Source: Anaerolineales bacterium (GTDB lineage Bacteria > Chloroflexota > Anaerolineae > Anaerolineales > DRMV01). Taken from it: DNA of 32,568 bases. The stretch lies in assembly GCA_026985785.1 (NCBI GenBank), contig JALSPT010000172.1, positions 1 through 32,568 on the forward strand. Reading direction: 5' to 3'. The notes below the pieces were generated by a model. It worked only from the letters and a program-made list of their open reading frames with translations, did not search any database and had not been told where the DNA came from. Each line of letters opens with the position of its first letter. Within the stretch, counting starts at the first letter, position 1. The position numbers and the translations under genes were made by a program. This document shows, in pieces, positions 1 to 10,676 of the stretch.

Positions 1-569
1 GGTTCGGCAGCCATCCGGCGCACCACCCGCGGCGCTTCCACCCACATTTCGGCCACGAAACGGTCGGAAGGCAACCCCGCGTTGAGGCCATCGCGCATCG
101 TGCCGTACACCTCCCGCCAATAAGTGCGGCACACCGCGCCCAATTTGCGGATGTTGAGATGCGCATTGCGGCTGAGCAGGGGGTCGTAAGTCCAGGTGAT
201 GAGCGGCAACCCCTGATGGCGCACCCACTGCCATTGGGCGCGTTTGAGGTGATAGGCCAGGCCCAACCCCCGATAGGCCGGGAGCACGCCGAGTTGGTGC
301 GAGCAATGCTTGAAGCGACGCGCCCCATCCTGCTCATGAATGCCGGGGAAGCCGTACACAAAACCCGCCATCTCCTCATCCGGCAGATGATAGGCCCCCA
401 GCACCACCCCGCCGTTGTGGGCAAAGGTCAGCAGGATGTGGTCGGGGACGATATCGGTCTCCGAGCCGGGCCACACGGCGCGCTGGATGGCTTCGACCGC
501 CCGCATCTCGGCAGGCGTTTCCAGGAAGCGGATTTCAAATACCTGGCCGTGGAGGTCAAGGCGACGCAT
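1..569 (-). CDS. GNAT-like acetyltransferase family protein, 3' end cut by window edge
   Basis: This ORF is absent from the supplied track because it runs off the left edge. The visible 189 residues begin MRRLDLHGQVFEIRFLETPAEM and contain HQLGVLPAYRGLGLAYHLKRAQ, which looks like the acetyl-CoA pyrophosphate-binding turn (Q/RxxGxG/A) of the GNAT fold. A later stretch, ITWTYDPLLSRNAHLNIRKLGAV, resembles the COG3375-type predicted acetyltransferases. The substrate cannot be read from sequence. The ATG is preceded by GAGGTGA, which also contains the stop codon of the upstream SDR gene, so the two are tightly coupled (3 nt gap). Fold assignment is fairly sure; function is not. Confidence 0.7.
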   Translation of the reverse strand, partial: MRRLDLHGQVFEIRFLETPAEMRAVEAIQRAVWPGSETDIVPDHILLTFAHNGGVVLGAYHLPDEEMAGFVYGFPGIHEQDGARRFKHCSHQLGVLPAYRGLGLAYHLKRAQWQWVRHQGLPLITWTYDPLLSRNAHLNIRKLGAVCRTYWREVYGTMRDGLNAGLPSDRFVAEMWVEAPRVVRRMAAE

Positions 570-572
570 GGT

Positions 573-1502
573 TCACCTCGCAAAGAGCAAGCGCAACAAG
601 CGACGGCGCCAGGGAACACCTTGCAAATGGGTCAAGCGGTCGACGAACCGCTCCGGCAGCAGGCCAAACTCGCGCGGCAGGGTGTCGGCGGGGGCAATGC
701 GGTCGGCGGCGAAGTAATCCAGCCAGAAGGCCGAAGCGGGCAGGCGGGGGAAAAAGTAGCGCACCCACAGTAAGAGATGGCGCAGGTAGGCCGGCGTCAG
801 GCCGATGAAGCGGCGGCGCAGCCCCACCGCCCGAGCGACCTCCTCCGCGACCTCCCGCAAGGTCAGGTGCTCCGCGCCACCCACCAGCAGCGTCCGGGCT
901 GCCGGAGGCAAAGCCTCCAACGCCAGCACCACCGCCGCGGCCAAATCCTCCACCCACAGGGGGTGCAACAGGTTCTCACCGCCGCCGGGGAGGGGAAAAA
1001 CCGGCGCAGCGTGCAGCAGCAGCGCCAGGGTGGTGGTGAAATCGTCTCCCGCCCCAAAAGGCAGCCCCACCCGAAAGACCGTGGCAGGCAGGTCAAAGCG
1101 TTGGAACGCCAGTTCGGCCAGGCCGTGGGCCTTGAACCACGGGTAAGCCGAGGCCGGTTCGGCGCCCAGGGTGCTGAGGTGAAGGATGTAAGGCGTATGG
1201 GCTTCGGCGGCGGCTTCGGCCAGCGTTTGCACATGGCGGACGAAGGGCAGCACATCGGCATCAGGCGGGGGAAAAACCACGCCGGCAGCCGAAACCACGG
1301 CCTCGATGCCCACCAGCGCGGCACGCACCCCGCGCGGGTCATCGGGAGAGGTCAACACAGCCTCCACAGTGACGCCTGTCGGCAAGGCTCGGCGGTTCGC
1401 CCCCGGCGGGATGAGGGCGCGCACATCGTGGCCGCCTAACGCCAGATGGCGTACGATGGCCTGCCCCACAAAGTTGTCCGTTCCAATGACCAGCACCCGC
1501 AT
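573..1502 (-). CDS. Atypical short-chain dehydrogenase / NAD(P)-binding epimerase-like protein
   Basis: A 309-residue Rossmann protein of the NDUFA9/SDR_a5-like group (COG0702 type). The N-terminus [20 protein letters not shown] carries the dinucleotide-binding turn, but the usual GxxGxxG reads G7-TDN-F-V-G13, so the middle glycine is Asn. There is no obvious YxxxK catalytic pair, as in atypical SDRs that bind NAD(P) without classical catalysis. The track start lies 12 codons upstream; I prefer the ATG at 1502 because TATAAT ends exactly six bases before it, implying a leaderless mRNA, and no Shine-Dalgarno is visible. It is divergent from folE and translationally coupled to the GNAT-like gene. 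The substrate is unknown. Confidence 0.8.
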   Translation of the reverse strand: MRVLVIGTDNFVGQAIVRHLALGGHDVRALIPPGANRRALPTGVTVEAVLTSPDDPRGVRAALVGIEAVVSAAGVVFPPPDADVLPFVRHVQTLAEAAAEAHTPYILHLSTLGAEPASAYPWFKAHGLAELAFQRFDLPATVFRVGLPFGAGDDFTTTLALLLHAAPVFPLPGGGENLLHPLWVEDLAAAVVLALEALPPAARTLLVGGAEHLTLREVAEEVARAVGLRRRFIGLTPAYLRHLLLWVRYFFPRLPASAFWLDYFAADRIAPADTLPREFGLLPERFVDRLTHLQGVPWRRRLLRLLFAR

Positions 1503-1508
1503 GGTTTC

Positions 1509-1538
1509 ATTATACCGCCGCGGCAAACTGCGGTACAA
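1509..1538 (-). promoter_or_regulatory. Leaderless promoter of the SDR-GNAT pair
   Basis: Minus strand reads TTGTAC, 18 bases, TATAAT, six bases, ATG. The predicted transcription start falls on or next to the start codon. It lies back-to-back with the folE promoter: each -35 box overlaps the other's -10 box. Confidence 0.65.
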
Positions 1539-1539
1539 T
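1510..1539 (+). promoter_or_regulatory. Putative folE promoter
   Basis: Plus strand reads TTATAC (1510-1515), 18 bases, TACAAT (1534-1539). The -35 match is weak. An inverted repeat TACCGC/GCGGTA (1513-1518 and 1530-1535) sits symmetrically between the two overlapping divergent promoters and could be an operator. Confidence 0.45.
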
Positions 1540-1589
1540 CACGGATATCCAGGGGGCTGCCCCTGTTCACCTTATCGTGGAGGCTTTCC

Positions 1590-2219
1590 ATGTCTTCCCC
1601 AAACTCCATCTACAACGCCGCCGGCTTGCTGGACGGCGAGATCGACGAAGCACGCATTCGCCGCGCGGTGGCCGACATGCTGACCGCTTTCGGCGAAGAT
1701 CCCCAGCGGGACGGCCTGCTGCGCACCCCCGAGCGCGTCGCCCGCATGTACGGCGAACTGCTGGCCGGTTATCGCACCGACCCGGTGGCGTTGGTCAACG
1801 ACGCCCTGTTCGAAGTGGATTACGACGAAATGGTGTTGGTGCGTGACATTGAGTTCTATTCCCTGTGCGAACACCACATGCTGCCTTTTGTGGGGCGTGC
1901 CCACGTGGCTTACATTCCCAAAGGGCGGGTATTGGGGCTGTCCAAAATTCCCCGCATCGTGGACATGTTCGCCCGCCGCTTGCAAGTCCAGGAACGGCTG
2001 ACCCGCCAGATTGCCGACTTTCTGGACGAATTGCTGCACCCCCACGGCGTGGCCGTGGTGATCGAAGCGTATCACATGTGTGCCATGATACGCGGCGTAA
2101 AGAAGCACGATGCAAGGATGGTCACGTCCACCATGTTAGGGTCGTTCCGCACCAACCTGGCCACCCGCAACGAATTCATGGCCCACATCAGCCGCGGTGC
2201 AGAGCCTTTGCGTCTGTGA
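1590..2219 (+). CDS. folE: GTP cyclohydrolase I
   Basis: FolE converts GTP to 7,8-dihydroneopterin triphosphate, the entry step to folate/tetrahydrobiopterin and queuosine-type pterins, as a cytosolic homodecamer. The 209-residue protein shows the zinc-site motif [18 protein letters not shown] (Cys93, His96 by family analogy), the second zinc cysteine in [11 protein letters not shown] (Cys164), and the family segment [14 protein letters not shown]. Full length for the family. The ORF-track start is far upstream; I choose the ATG at 1590 because GTGGAGG lies about seven bases before it and the family N-terminus begins there. tRNA-Arg follows closely. No other folate gene is in the window. Confidence 0.97.
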   Translation: MSSPNSIYNAAGLLDGEIDEARIRRAVADMLTAFGEDPQRDGLLRTPERVARMYGELLAGYRTDPVALVNDALFEVDYDEMVLVRDIEFYSLCEHHMLPFVGRAHVAYIPKGRVLGLSKIPRIVDMFARRLQVQERLTRQIADFLDELLHPHGVAVVIEAYHMCAMIRGVKKHDARMVTSTMLGSFRTNLATRNEFMAHISRGAEPLRL

Positions 2220-2225
2220 GCGCGG

Positions 2226-2231
2226 TATAAT
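2226..2231 (+). promoter_or_regulatory. -10 box for tRNA-Arg
   Basis: GGTATAAT lies 13 bases before the tRNA 5' end and only a few bases after the folE stop. No convincing -35 is visible, and read-through from folE is also possible. Confidence 0.45.
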
Positions 2232-2244
2232 TGGCACCACCAAT

Positions 2245-2317
2245 GCCCCAGTAGCTCAGAGGATAGAGCAACTGCCTCCTAAGCAGTGGGTCGCGGGTTC
2301 GACTCCCGCCTGGGGCT
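2245..2317 (+). tRNA. tRNA-Arg (CCT anticodon)
   Basis: A complete cloverleaf can be drawn. The acceptor GCCCCAG pairs with CTGGGGC, the D arm is GCTC/GAGC, the anticodon arm ACTGC-CTCCTAA-GCAGT has anticodon CCT (reads AGG), and the T arm is GCGGG-TTCGACT-CCCGC. The 3' CCA is not encoded, so it must be added by a nucleotidyltransferase. Confidence 0.95.
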
Positions 2318-2334
2318 TTGCCCTGAAAACCCAA

Positions 2335-2359
2335 AAGGCGGCCTGCAGAAGGCCGCCTT
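2335..2359. terminator. Two-way hairpin terminator between convergent tRNA genes
   Basis: AAGGCGGCCT-GCAGA-AGGCCGCCTT forms a 10-bp stem with a 5-nt loop between the converging tRNA-Arg and tRNA-Leu genes. The stem ends in AA/TT on both strands, which gives only a short U-rich end to either transcript. Confidence 0.7.
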
Positions 2360-2361
2360 GC

Positions 2362-2450
<89 letters not shown>

Positions 2451-2460
2451 ACGCAGGGTA

Positions 2461-2489
2461 AGTATAATCGGATTGGTAAAAGGGGTCAA
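2461..2489 (-). promoter_or_regulatory. tRNA-Leu promoter
   Basis: Minus strand reads TTGACC, 17 bases, TATACT, with the tRNA 5' end ten bases after the -10 box. This is a near-consensus sigma70-type promoter with optimal spacing. Confidence 0.8.
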
Positions 2490-2601
2490 TAATTTTCAGA
2501 GTGCTGTTGAGAGAAAAACGCATCACGGACGCCCCCTTCTCCGCCCACGCACGCCGCCAGCAGAGGAATACAACCTGCCTGGGACACAAACACCTGCCGG
2601 C

Positions 2602-2619
2602 TTGTGCAAATTTGCACAA
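2602..2619. promoter_or_regulatory. Rex operator, perfect 18-bp palindrome
   Basis: TTGTGCAAATTTGCACAA is a perfect inverted repeat closely matching the known Rex site form TTGTGA-N6-TCACAA. It overlaps the predicted -35 box (TTGCAC, 2612-2617) of the rex promoter, so bound Rex would block RNA polymerase. Rex autoregulation is known in other bacteria; here it is inferred from site and position. Confidence 0.85.
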
Positions 2620-2640
2620 GGAGACGGTTTGTGGTACATT
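2612..2640 (+). promoter_or_regulatory. rex promoter
   Basis: TTGCAC (2612-2617), 17 bases, TACATT (2635-2640). The -35 hexamer is inside the Rex palindrome. The predicted 5' leader is about 37 bases and contains GAGGG before the ATG. Confidence 0.7.
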
Positions 2641-2683
2641 TTGAACAGCAATCGTTCGACCTTTTCACCCAGCGAGGGTTTGC

Positions 2684-3304
2684 ATGGCCAAGAAACCGGA
2701 AATTCCCCACGTCGTCGTCAGCCGCCTCCCTATCTACCTCCGAGCATTGGAACACGCTCGGCAGGAAGGGCTGACGTGCATCTCTTCGCAGGAACTCGGC
2801 GAGCGGCTGAGCATTTCCTCAGCCCAAATTCGCAAAGACCTTTCCATGTTCGGCGAATACGGCAAACAAGGCCGCGGCTACCCTGTTGATGCCCTCATCC
2901 ACGCCTTGCGTCAGCATCTGCACGTCGACCGGGTATGGGACGTCGTCCTCGTCGGTGTGGGCGACCTGGGGCACGCTCTGGCGCGCTACAAAGGCTTTGC
3001 CGAACGCGGCTTCCGCATCGCCATGGCCTTCGACAAGGACCCAGCCAAAATCGGCACCACCGCGGGAGACCTCACGGTGGAAGACATCCGCCTGTTGGCC
3101 CGGCGGGTACAGGAAGCCGGTATCAAGATCGGGATGATCGCCACCCCTGCCGCTGCCGCCCAGGAGGTTGCCAACCTGCTGGTCTTTGCAGGCGTCAGAG
3201 CCATCCTCAACTATGCCCCCATCCATCTCACCGTGCCAAACGACGTGCGCGTGGAATACCTCGACCCGGTGATCCCGCTCCAACGGATGACCTATTACCT
3301 CTAA
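2684..3304 (+). CDS. rex: Redox-sensing transcriptional repressor Rex
   Basis: Rex represses fermentation and respiration genes when NADH/NAD+ is low and leaves DNA when it binds NADH. The 206-residue protein has the N-terminal winged helix (SRLPIYLRALEHARQEG... SSAQIRKDLSMFGEYGKQGRGY, roughly 10-66) followed by a Rossmann domain with VLVGVGDLGHAL (GVGDLG at 91-96) and the C-terminal helix ending RMTYYL. Length and order match the family. The ATG at 2684 follows GAGGG. The palindrome upstream suggests autorepression. Rex targets elsewhere in the genome cannot be seen from here. It is convergent with mreB across a strong terminator. Confidence 0.96.
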   Translation: MAKKPEIPHVVVSRLPIYLRALEHARQEGLTCISSQELGERLSISSAQIRKDLSMFGEYGKQGRGYPVDALIHALRQHLHVDRVWDVVLVGVGDLGHALARYKGFAERGFRIAMAFDKDPAKIGTTAGDLTVEDIRLLARRVQEAGIKIGMIATPAAAAQEVANLLVFAGVRAILNYAPIHLTVPNDVRVEYLDPVIPLQRMTYYL

Positions 3305-3341
3305 AAACATCATCCCCCAAGGCAACGGGGGATGATGTTTT
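3304..3341. terminator. Strong two-way terminator between rex and mreB
   Basis: AAAACATCATCCCCC-AAGGCAAC-GGGGGATGATGTTTT is a perfect 15-bp stem, A-rich on the left and T-rich on the right. It can therefore act on both rex (plus) and the atp-mreB operon (minus). It begins inside the rex stop codon. Confidence 0.9.
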
Positions 3342-3360
3342 CACAAAAAGGGGAGGCCGC

Positions 3361-4368
3361 CTACAGCGGCACGAGATGTCGCCGCAGGATGGCAAACTGT
3401 TCCAGGCCGCGAGCAGCGCCCAGCGCCGCTGCCGTCTGGGGGTTGTCCACCAGGTAAGCCGGCACGCCGAGTTCCTTGGTCATCAAACGGTCGAGGCCGC
3501 GCAACAAAGCCGATCCGCCACAAAGCGCAATCCCCCGGTCGATAACATCGGCAGCCAGTTCGGGGGGGGTCTTCTCCATCGCCAGCCGGACGGCCTCTAT
3601 CATTTCACCCAGAGGGGCTTCCAGCGCCTCGACCACCTCGCTGGTGGTCAGCGTGATTTCGCGCGGCAGGCCGGTGACCTGGTCCTGCCCCTGCACCTCG
3701 GCACTCATTTCCTCGTCCAATGGCACCGCCGCGCCAATCTTGATCTTCACCTGCTCGGCGGTCGGCTGGCCGATCACCAGGCCATACTTGCGGCGGACAT
3801 AGGTGATCAGCGCCTCGTCCAGCGCCCGACCGCCTTTCCGCAGGGTTTCCGCCGAGACCACGCCATACATCGCGATGACGGCGGCCTGGGTAGTGCCGGA
3901 GCCAATGTTGACGATCATGTTGCCCGCCGGGCTGCCCACTGGCAGATCGGCGCCCAGCGCCGAGGCCAACGGCGTCGGCAGCAGATAGACTTCGCTGCTC
4001 CCGGCCTGCAAAGCCGCCTCGTGCACCGCCCGCCGCTCCACGCTGGTGACGCCGTAGGGCACGGTAATCATCACCTTGGGACGGAAAAGCCACGATCCCC
4101 CACCCGCTTTGCGCAACAGGATGTGGAGCAGTTTCTCCGTCAGTTCGTAATAGGCCACCACCCCGTTCTGCAACGGGCGGATGACCTCGTAAACATCGGG
4201 GGCGCGGCCTTCCATTTCGGCGGCCTCCGCGCCGGCAGCCACCATTCGGCGCTCGGCCACCGCCACGGCCACCAGGGTCGGTTCGTCCAACAACACCTGG
4301 TCGCCTTCGGCAATCCGCACCCGCTCGGTACCCAGGTCGATACCCAGGTTCCGCGAAAAAAGTGCCAT
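3361..4368 (-). CDS. mreB: MreB/Mbl-type actin homologue, rod-shape protein
   Basis: A bacterial actin that polymerises under the membrane and guides cell-wall synthesis. The 335-residue protein has phosphate-1 loop GIDLGTERVRIAEG, the segment RPLQNGVVAYYELTEKLLHILL, the phosphate-2 region MIVNIGSGTTQAAVIAMYG, and the adenosine motif GIALCGGSALLRGLDRLM. The first loop differs from the common GIDLGTANT, as in some paralogues, so mbl or mreBH type is possible. It is the last gene of the ATP synthase operon (8-nt gap after atpC), with no mreC or mreD in the window. Confidence 0.9.
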   Translation of the reverse strand: MALFSRNLGIDLGTERVRIAEGDQVLLDEPTLVAVAVAERRMVAAGAEAAEMEGRAPDVYEVIRPLQNGVVAYYELTEKLLHILLRKAGGGSWLFRPKVMITVPYGVTSVERRAVHEAALQAGSSEVYLLPTPLASALGADLPVGSPAGNMIVNIGSGTTQAAVIAMYGVVSAETLRKGGRALDEALITYVRRKYGLVIGQPTAEQVKIKIGAAVPLDEEMSAEVQGQDQVTGLPREITLTTSEVVEALEAPLGEMIEAVRLAMEKTPPELAADVIDRGIALCGGSALLRGLDRLMTKELGVPAYLVDNPQTAAALGAARGLEQFAILRRHLVPL

Positions 4369-4376
4369 CGGGGGGC

Positions 4377-4829
4377 CTAATCCTCATCCTCTGCGGGGCC
4401 GCTCTGAATCTGCGGGCCGCGCTTGGGGCGGAAACGGCGGGCGGCTTCCAGACGAATGCGCGCGCGCTGCAAAGCCGCCTGGGCAGCAAGGTGTTCTGCG
4501 GCGCTCGGCGGGGTCTTCTTCAACAATTCTTCGGCGCGCTTGCGGGCGGCCTCGGCGCGCTGAACATCGATTTCAGCAACATGCTCGGATGCATCGGCCA
4601 ACACGGTCACCTTGTCGGGGCGCACTTCCACCACTCCGCCCGTCACGGTGAAAACCTCTTCCTCGCCGTTGCGCACCACTTTGATGAAGCCCGGCTTGAG
4701 GGTGGAAAGCAAGGGGGCGTGGTTGGGCAGGATGCCCATCTCACCACCGGCCCCCGGCACCACCACCATATCGGCCTCGCCGGACCACACCATGCGATCC
4801 TGGGAGACGATTTCGCAACGAATGGGCAT
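4377..4829 (-). CDS. atpC: F1Fo ATP synthase epsilon subunit
   Basis: The epsilon subunit of the F1 rotor stalk couples rotation and can inhibit ATP hydrolysis. The N-terminal beta-sandwich is clear (MPIRCEIVSQDRMVWSGEADMVVVPGAGGEMGILPNHAPLL), followed by FTVTGGVVEVRPDKVTVLAD and a long charged two-helix C-terminus (HVAEIDVQRAEAARKRAEELL). At 150 residues it is slightly longer than usual because of a tail rich in basic then acidic residues (FRPKRGPQIQ...AEDED). It lies 8 nt after atpD and 8 nt before mreB. Confidence 0.95.
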   Translation of the reverse strand: MPIRCEIVSQDRMVWSGEADMVVVPGAGGEMGILPNHAPLLSTLKPGFIKVVRNGEEEVFTVTGGVVEVRPDKVTVLADASEHVAEIDVQRAEAARKRAEELLKKTPPSAAEHLAAQAALQRARIRLEAARRFRPKRGPQIQSGPAEDED

Positions 4830-4837
4830 AACGCCTC

Positions 4838-6301
<1,464 letters not shown>

Positions 6302-6303
<2 letters not shown>

Positions 6304-7228
6304 AGCCGCCTGCGGCTTTGCGGGCTGCGGCAGCCATAGCCTGCGCCAGGGCTTCGGCACCGCCAGCGATGTCCAACATTTCGCTGGTAATGCTCTGCTG
6401 GCGGGCTTTGTTGTATTCCAGTTGCAGCGCGTCGGCCAGTTCGCTGGCGTTATCGGTCGCATTCTTCATCGCCACCATCCGGGCGGCGTGCTCACTGGCT
6501 TGCGACTCCAGAATGGCGTGGAAAACCTGCAACTGGGTAAAGCGCGGCACAATTTCGTTGAGAATCTCAACCTCATCCGGCTCGTAAATATACGCAGCCA
6601 GCGGCTTGTGCCCCGCCGTAGGCGCAAAATCTTGCACCCGCCCCGCATCTTCCACTTCCAAAGGCAGCAATTTCTTGGAAGTGGGATTTTGCCGCAGCAT
6701 ATTGACGAAATCGGTGTACACCAGGTAGATTTCGTCGGCTTTGCCGCTGAGGAACTCTTCCACCAGCAGATGGCCGATGTGGGAAACATCGGCAAACTTG
6801 GGGCGGTCGGGCACGCCGCTGAAATCCGCCACGATGTGCTTGCCGCGCCGGTGAAGAATCTCCCGCCCTTTGCGCCCGATGGTGACGTAATGCACAGGCA
6901 CAGGGTAATCGTCAAATTTCCTGAAGGTATAGCGCAGGATGTTGGTGTTGTAAGGGCCGGCGAGGCCGCGGTCGCTGGTGATCAGCGCCACGAGGACGTT
7001 TTTGACCTCGGTGCGGCGCGTCATCAGCGGGTGCATCTGGTCACGGCCAGGCTGGTTGGCAATGTGCGTCAACACCTCCCACGCCTTGGTGGCATAGGGG
7101 CGGGTGGCCTCTACCGTGGCAATCGCCCGCTGCACCTTGCTCGCGCTGACCGCCTGCAAGGCGCGCGTAATCTGCGCGATGTTCTTGACGCTGCGAATAC
7201 GAAGTTTAACCTCTCGTGCTGTTGCCAT
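6302..7228 (-). CDS. atpG: F1Fo ATP synthase gamma subunit
   Basis: The central rotor shaft of F1. The N-terminal helix MATAREVKLRIRSVKNIAQITRALQAVSASKVQRA and the central ITSDRGLAGPYNTNILR are family hallmarks. The C-terminal helix with MKNATDNASELADALQLEYNKARQQSITSEMLDIAGGAEAL is the other half of the coiled coil. At 308 residues it is slightly longer than typical. It starts 12 nt after the atpA stop. The stop codon lies in the last unit of the tandem repeat before atpD. Confidence 0.96.
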
Positions 7229-7240
7229 AGGCGTTTATCC

Positions 7241-8908
<1,668 letters not shown>

Positions 8909-8924
8909 TTCGCCTCCAGAATAC

Positions 8925-9995
8925 TCACCGCGTCAATGCGGCCACCGTCTGCGCGTCCAACCGCTGCAGCACGGCCACCAGCAATTGCACGGCCTGATCA
9001 AAGTCGTTACGATGAATGATCGCACTATGAGAATGAATGTGCCGTGCAGGCACACTGAGCACCACGGTGGGCACGCCGGTGCGGTGGAGGTGGATCACCG
9101 CCCCATCGGTTGCGCCGCCTTCTACGAAGGAAATCTGCAAATCCACACCGATTTCTTTTGCCGTATCCACTAGCAAGTCGCGCAAGGCCAAATTGGGCAC
9201 CATGCTGCGGTCGTAGATTAGTAAGGAAGGCCCTCCACCCATTTTGGCGGGCGCCTGGTCGGGCTGCACGCCGGGCACGTCGCCGGCAATATCCGATTCC
9301 AACACGATGGCAACGTCCGGCTCCACAGCCCACACGCTGGTATGCGCGCCACGCACCCCCACTTCTTCCTGCACCGTCGCCACGGCGTACACCGTGTTGG
9401 GGTGCGCCTGCGTTTGCAGCGCCTCCAACACCTCCAGCATCATCGCCACCCCCACCCGGTCGTCGAACGCCTTGGAGAGATAGGACTTGCCATTGGCCAA
9501 AACGACAAAGTCGGCGCGCGGCACCACCGGATCCCCAGGCCGCACACCGGCTTCTTCCACCTCTTCCCGCGAGGTTGCGCCAATGTCGATGTACATATCC
9601 TTTTTTTGGACGACCTTGTTGCGCTCATCAGGCGGGAGGATGTGGGGCGGTTTGGCGCCAATCACCCCCACCACGTCGCCCTTGCGGGTTTTGATGATCA
9701 CCCGATGCCCCAAAAGCACCTGATCGAACCAACCGCCCAGGGGCAAAAACTTGATGAAGCCCTCCTTGGTGATGTGTTTGACCATGAACCCCACTTCGTC
9801 CATGTGGGCGGCCAACATCACCCGGGGGGCTTCCGCGCTGCCGGGTTTACGGCAAACGAGACTTCCCAGGCCATCCTGAGAAATCTCGCCCAACCCTTCA
9901 AGATACTTCCGAATCAACGTCCGCACCGGTGCCTCATAGCCGGGAACGCCGTGCGCTTCGGTCAAAACCTTCAAACGCTGTGCAATTTTATCCAT
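8925..9995 (-). CDS. M42 family metallo-aminopeptidase / endoglucanase-like hydrolase
   Basis: A cytosolic dizinc peptidase of the M42 family (tetrahedral aminopeptidase, FrvX/YsdC relatives). Metal and catalytic positions are visible: AAHMDEVGF (His64, Asp66), KAFDDRVG (Asp178 or 179), [11 protein letters not shown] (Glu210/211), ESDIAGD and a final [11 protein letters not shown] histidine. The track start is 16 codons upstream; I choose the ATG at 9995 ([25 protein letters not shown]) because this is the normal M42 N-terminus, with GAGGA upstream. It is the first gene of the atp-mreB operon and carries the operon promoter about 80 bases before it. Its role next to ATP synthase is unknown. 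Confidence 0.92.
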   Translation of the reverse strand: MDKIAQRLKVLTEAHGVPGYEAPVRTLIRKYLEGLGEISQDGLGSLVCRKPGSAEAPRVMLAAHMDEVGFMVKHITKEGFIKFLPLGGWFDQVLLGHRVIIKTRKGDVVGVIGAKPPHILPPDERNKVVQKKDMYIDIGATSREEVEEAGVRPGDPVVPRADFVVLANGKSYLSKAFDDRVGVAMMLEVLEALQTQAHPNTVYAVATVQEEVGVRGAHTSVWAVEPDVAIVLESDIAGDVPGVQPDQAPAKMGGGPSLLIYDRSMVPNLALRDLLVDTAKEIGVDLQISFVEGGATDGAVIHLHRTGVPTVVLSVPARHIHSHSAIIHRNDFDQAVQLLVAVLQRLDAQTVAALTR

Positions 9996-10047
9996 GCGGA
10001 ACCGTTTCCTCGGAGGGGGGGATGCCTTCAAGTGACACGCCAAAAAG

Positions 10048-10071
10048 CCTTAGGCCTGCTTCGCCCTAAGG
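10048..10071. other. Small stem-loop in 5' leader of the M42-atp operon
   Basis: CCTTAGG-N10-CCTAAGG forms a 7-bp stem starting a few bases into the predicted leader. There is no U-run, so it is not a clear terminator; it could protect the 5' end or be incidental. Confidence 0.45.
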
Positions 10072-10082
10072 GGAACGCTAAA

Positions 10083-10111
10083 ATGATACCCGAAAGGGAG
10101 TATATTGTCCA
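10083..10111 (-). promoter_or_regulatory. Promoter of the M42-atpAGDC-mreB operon
   Basis: Minus strand reads TGGACA, exactly 17 bases, TATCAT. Just upstream are two direct copies of GTAAAAC eight bases apart (10112-10118 and 10120-10126 on the plus strand as GTTTTAC), possibly an activator or repressor site. Confidence 0.75.
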
Positions 10112-10126
10112 GTTTTACCGTTTTAC

Positions 10127-10324
10127 TGCGAGCGCGCATAGATGGGGGAAGGCCATGCTGGATGGCGTCCCTGCCCTTTGGCGTCGGTTCGCCGCCGCCA
10201 GCCACTAAGCACGTGCAACGCACGTCACCCTTTGCTATCCAACGAGGAGCAGGTTGTTCCTTGAAGACACACCCAGGAAGCACCGGGGCAAGACACCGTC
10301 CAGGGGTGTCCTGCCCCTTGCGTG
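10127..10324. other. Gene-free stretch upstream of the M42-atp promoter
   Basis: I find no convincing gene here; the plus ORF 10105-10338 has no ribosome site and no recognisable protein. The stretch contains a hairpin, GGGGCA-A-GACACC / GGTGTC-C-TGCCCC (10285-10317), just past the stop of the minus-strand membrane gene. This is terminator-like but lacks a U-run. Confidence 0.5.
10285..10317 (-). terminator. Hairpin after the two-membrane-gene operon
   Basis: Two 6-bp stem segments, GGGGCA/TGCCCC and GACACC/GGTGTC, stacked with one A-C mismatch. It lies just downstream of the minus-strand gene ending at 10325. No T-tract follows, so intrinsic termination is uncertain. Confidence 0.45.
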
Positions 10325-10663
10325 TCACGGCAACTTAAGCCCAGGAAAAAGCCACACCAACAACGGCGACCCGATCACCCACCCCAACAGCAACAACCCA
10401 CCACTCCAATAAAGCACTCTGCGGGCAGCGTACGCACGCCCCTGCCACGCGCGACGCAACCGCCACCACGTGCCCAGCCAAATGGCGAAAGCCAGCGCCG
10501 TAAGCGCCGGCCTTACCCAGGCACAAGGCATCCAGTGCAGCGCCATCAACCACGCCCCCACCGGCACCACAGCGCCCACCGCCAGCACGCCCACCCCCGC
10601 TGCGATCACCGCCGCCGCTTCGGCGCCATCCATATAGTCTTCCGAGTGAAAAGGCAACGCCAT
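10325..10663 (-). CDS. Small membrane protein of unknown function
   Basis: I do not recognise this 112-residue protein. It begins MALPFHSEDYMDGAEAAAVIAAGVGVLAVGAVVP and has about three hydrophobic helices (roughly 11-40, 45-65 and 83-108). A strongly basic, Trp/Arg-rich loop, WWRLRRAWQGRAYAARR, lies between the second and third and is likely cytoplasmic by the positive-inside rule. The ATG is preceded by AAGGGAACAAGG. It follows the 152-residue membrane gene by 13 bases, so the two are probably co-transcribed and may form a two-component membrane complex. No catalytic motif is visible. Confidence 0.65.
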   Translation of the reverse strand: MALPFHSEDYMDGAEAAAVIAAGVGVLAVGAVVPVGAWLMALHWMPCAWVRPALTALAFAIWLGTWWRLRRAWQGRAYAARRVLYWSGGLLLLGWVIGSPLLVWLFPGLKLP

Positions 10664-10676
10664 ACGCCTTGTTCCC

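Noticed and set aside
1545-1589. Riboswitch in the folE leader
   Set aside because: The leader is only about 45 bases and no conserved aptamer pattern can be recognised.
2935-4380. 481-residue plus-strand ORF
   Set aside because: It runs antisense across rex and mreB, is Arg/His/Gln-rich as expected for a GC-rich shadow frame, and has no family features.
10105-10338. 77-residue plus ORF in the gap before the atp promoter
   Set aside because: No ribosome site, no recognisable composition or domain, and it overlaps the predicted minus-strand promoter and the end of the membrane gene.
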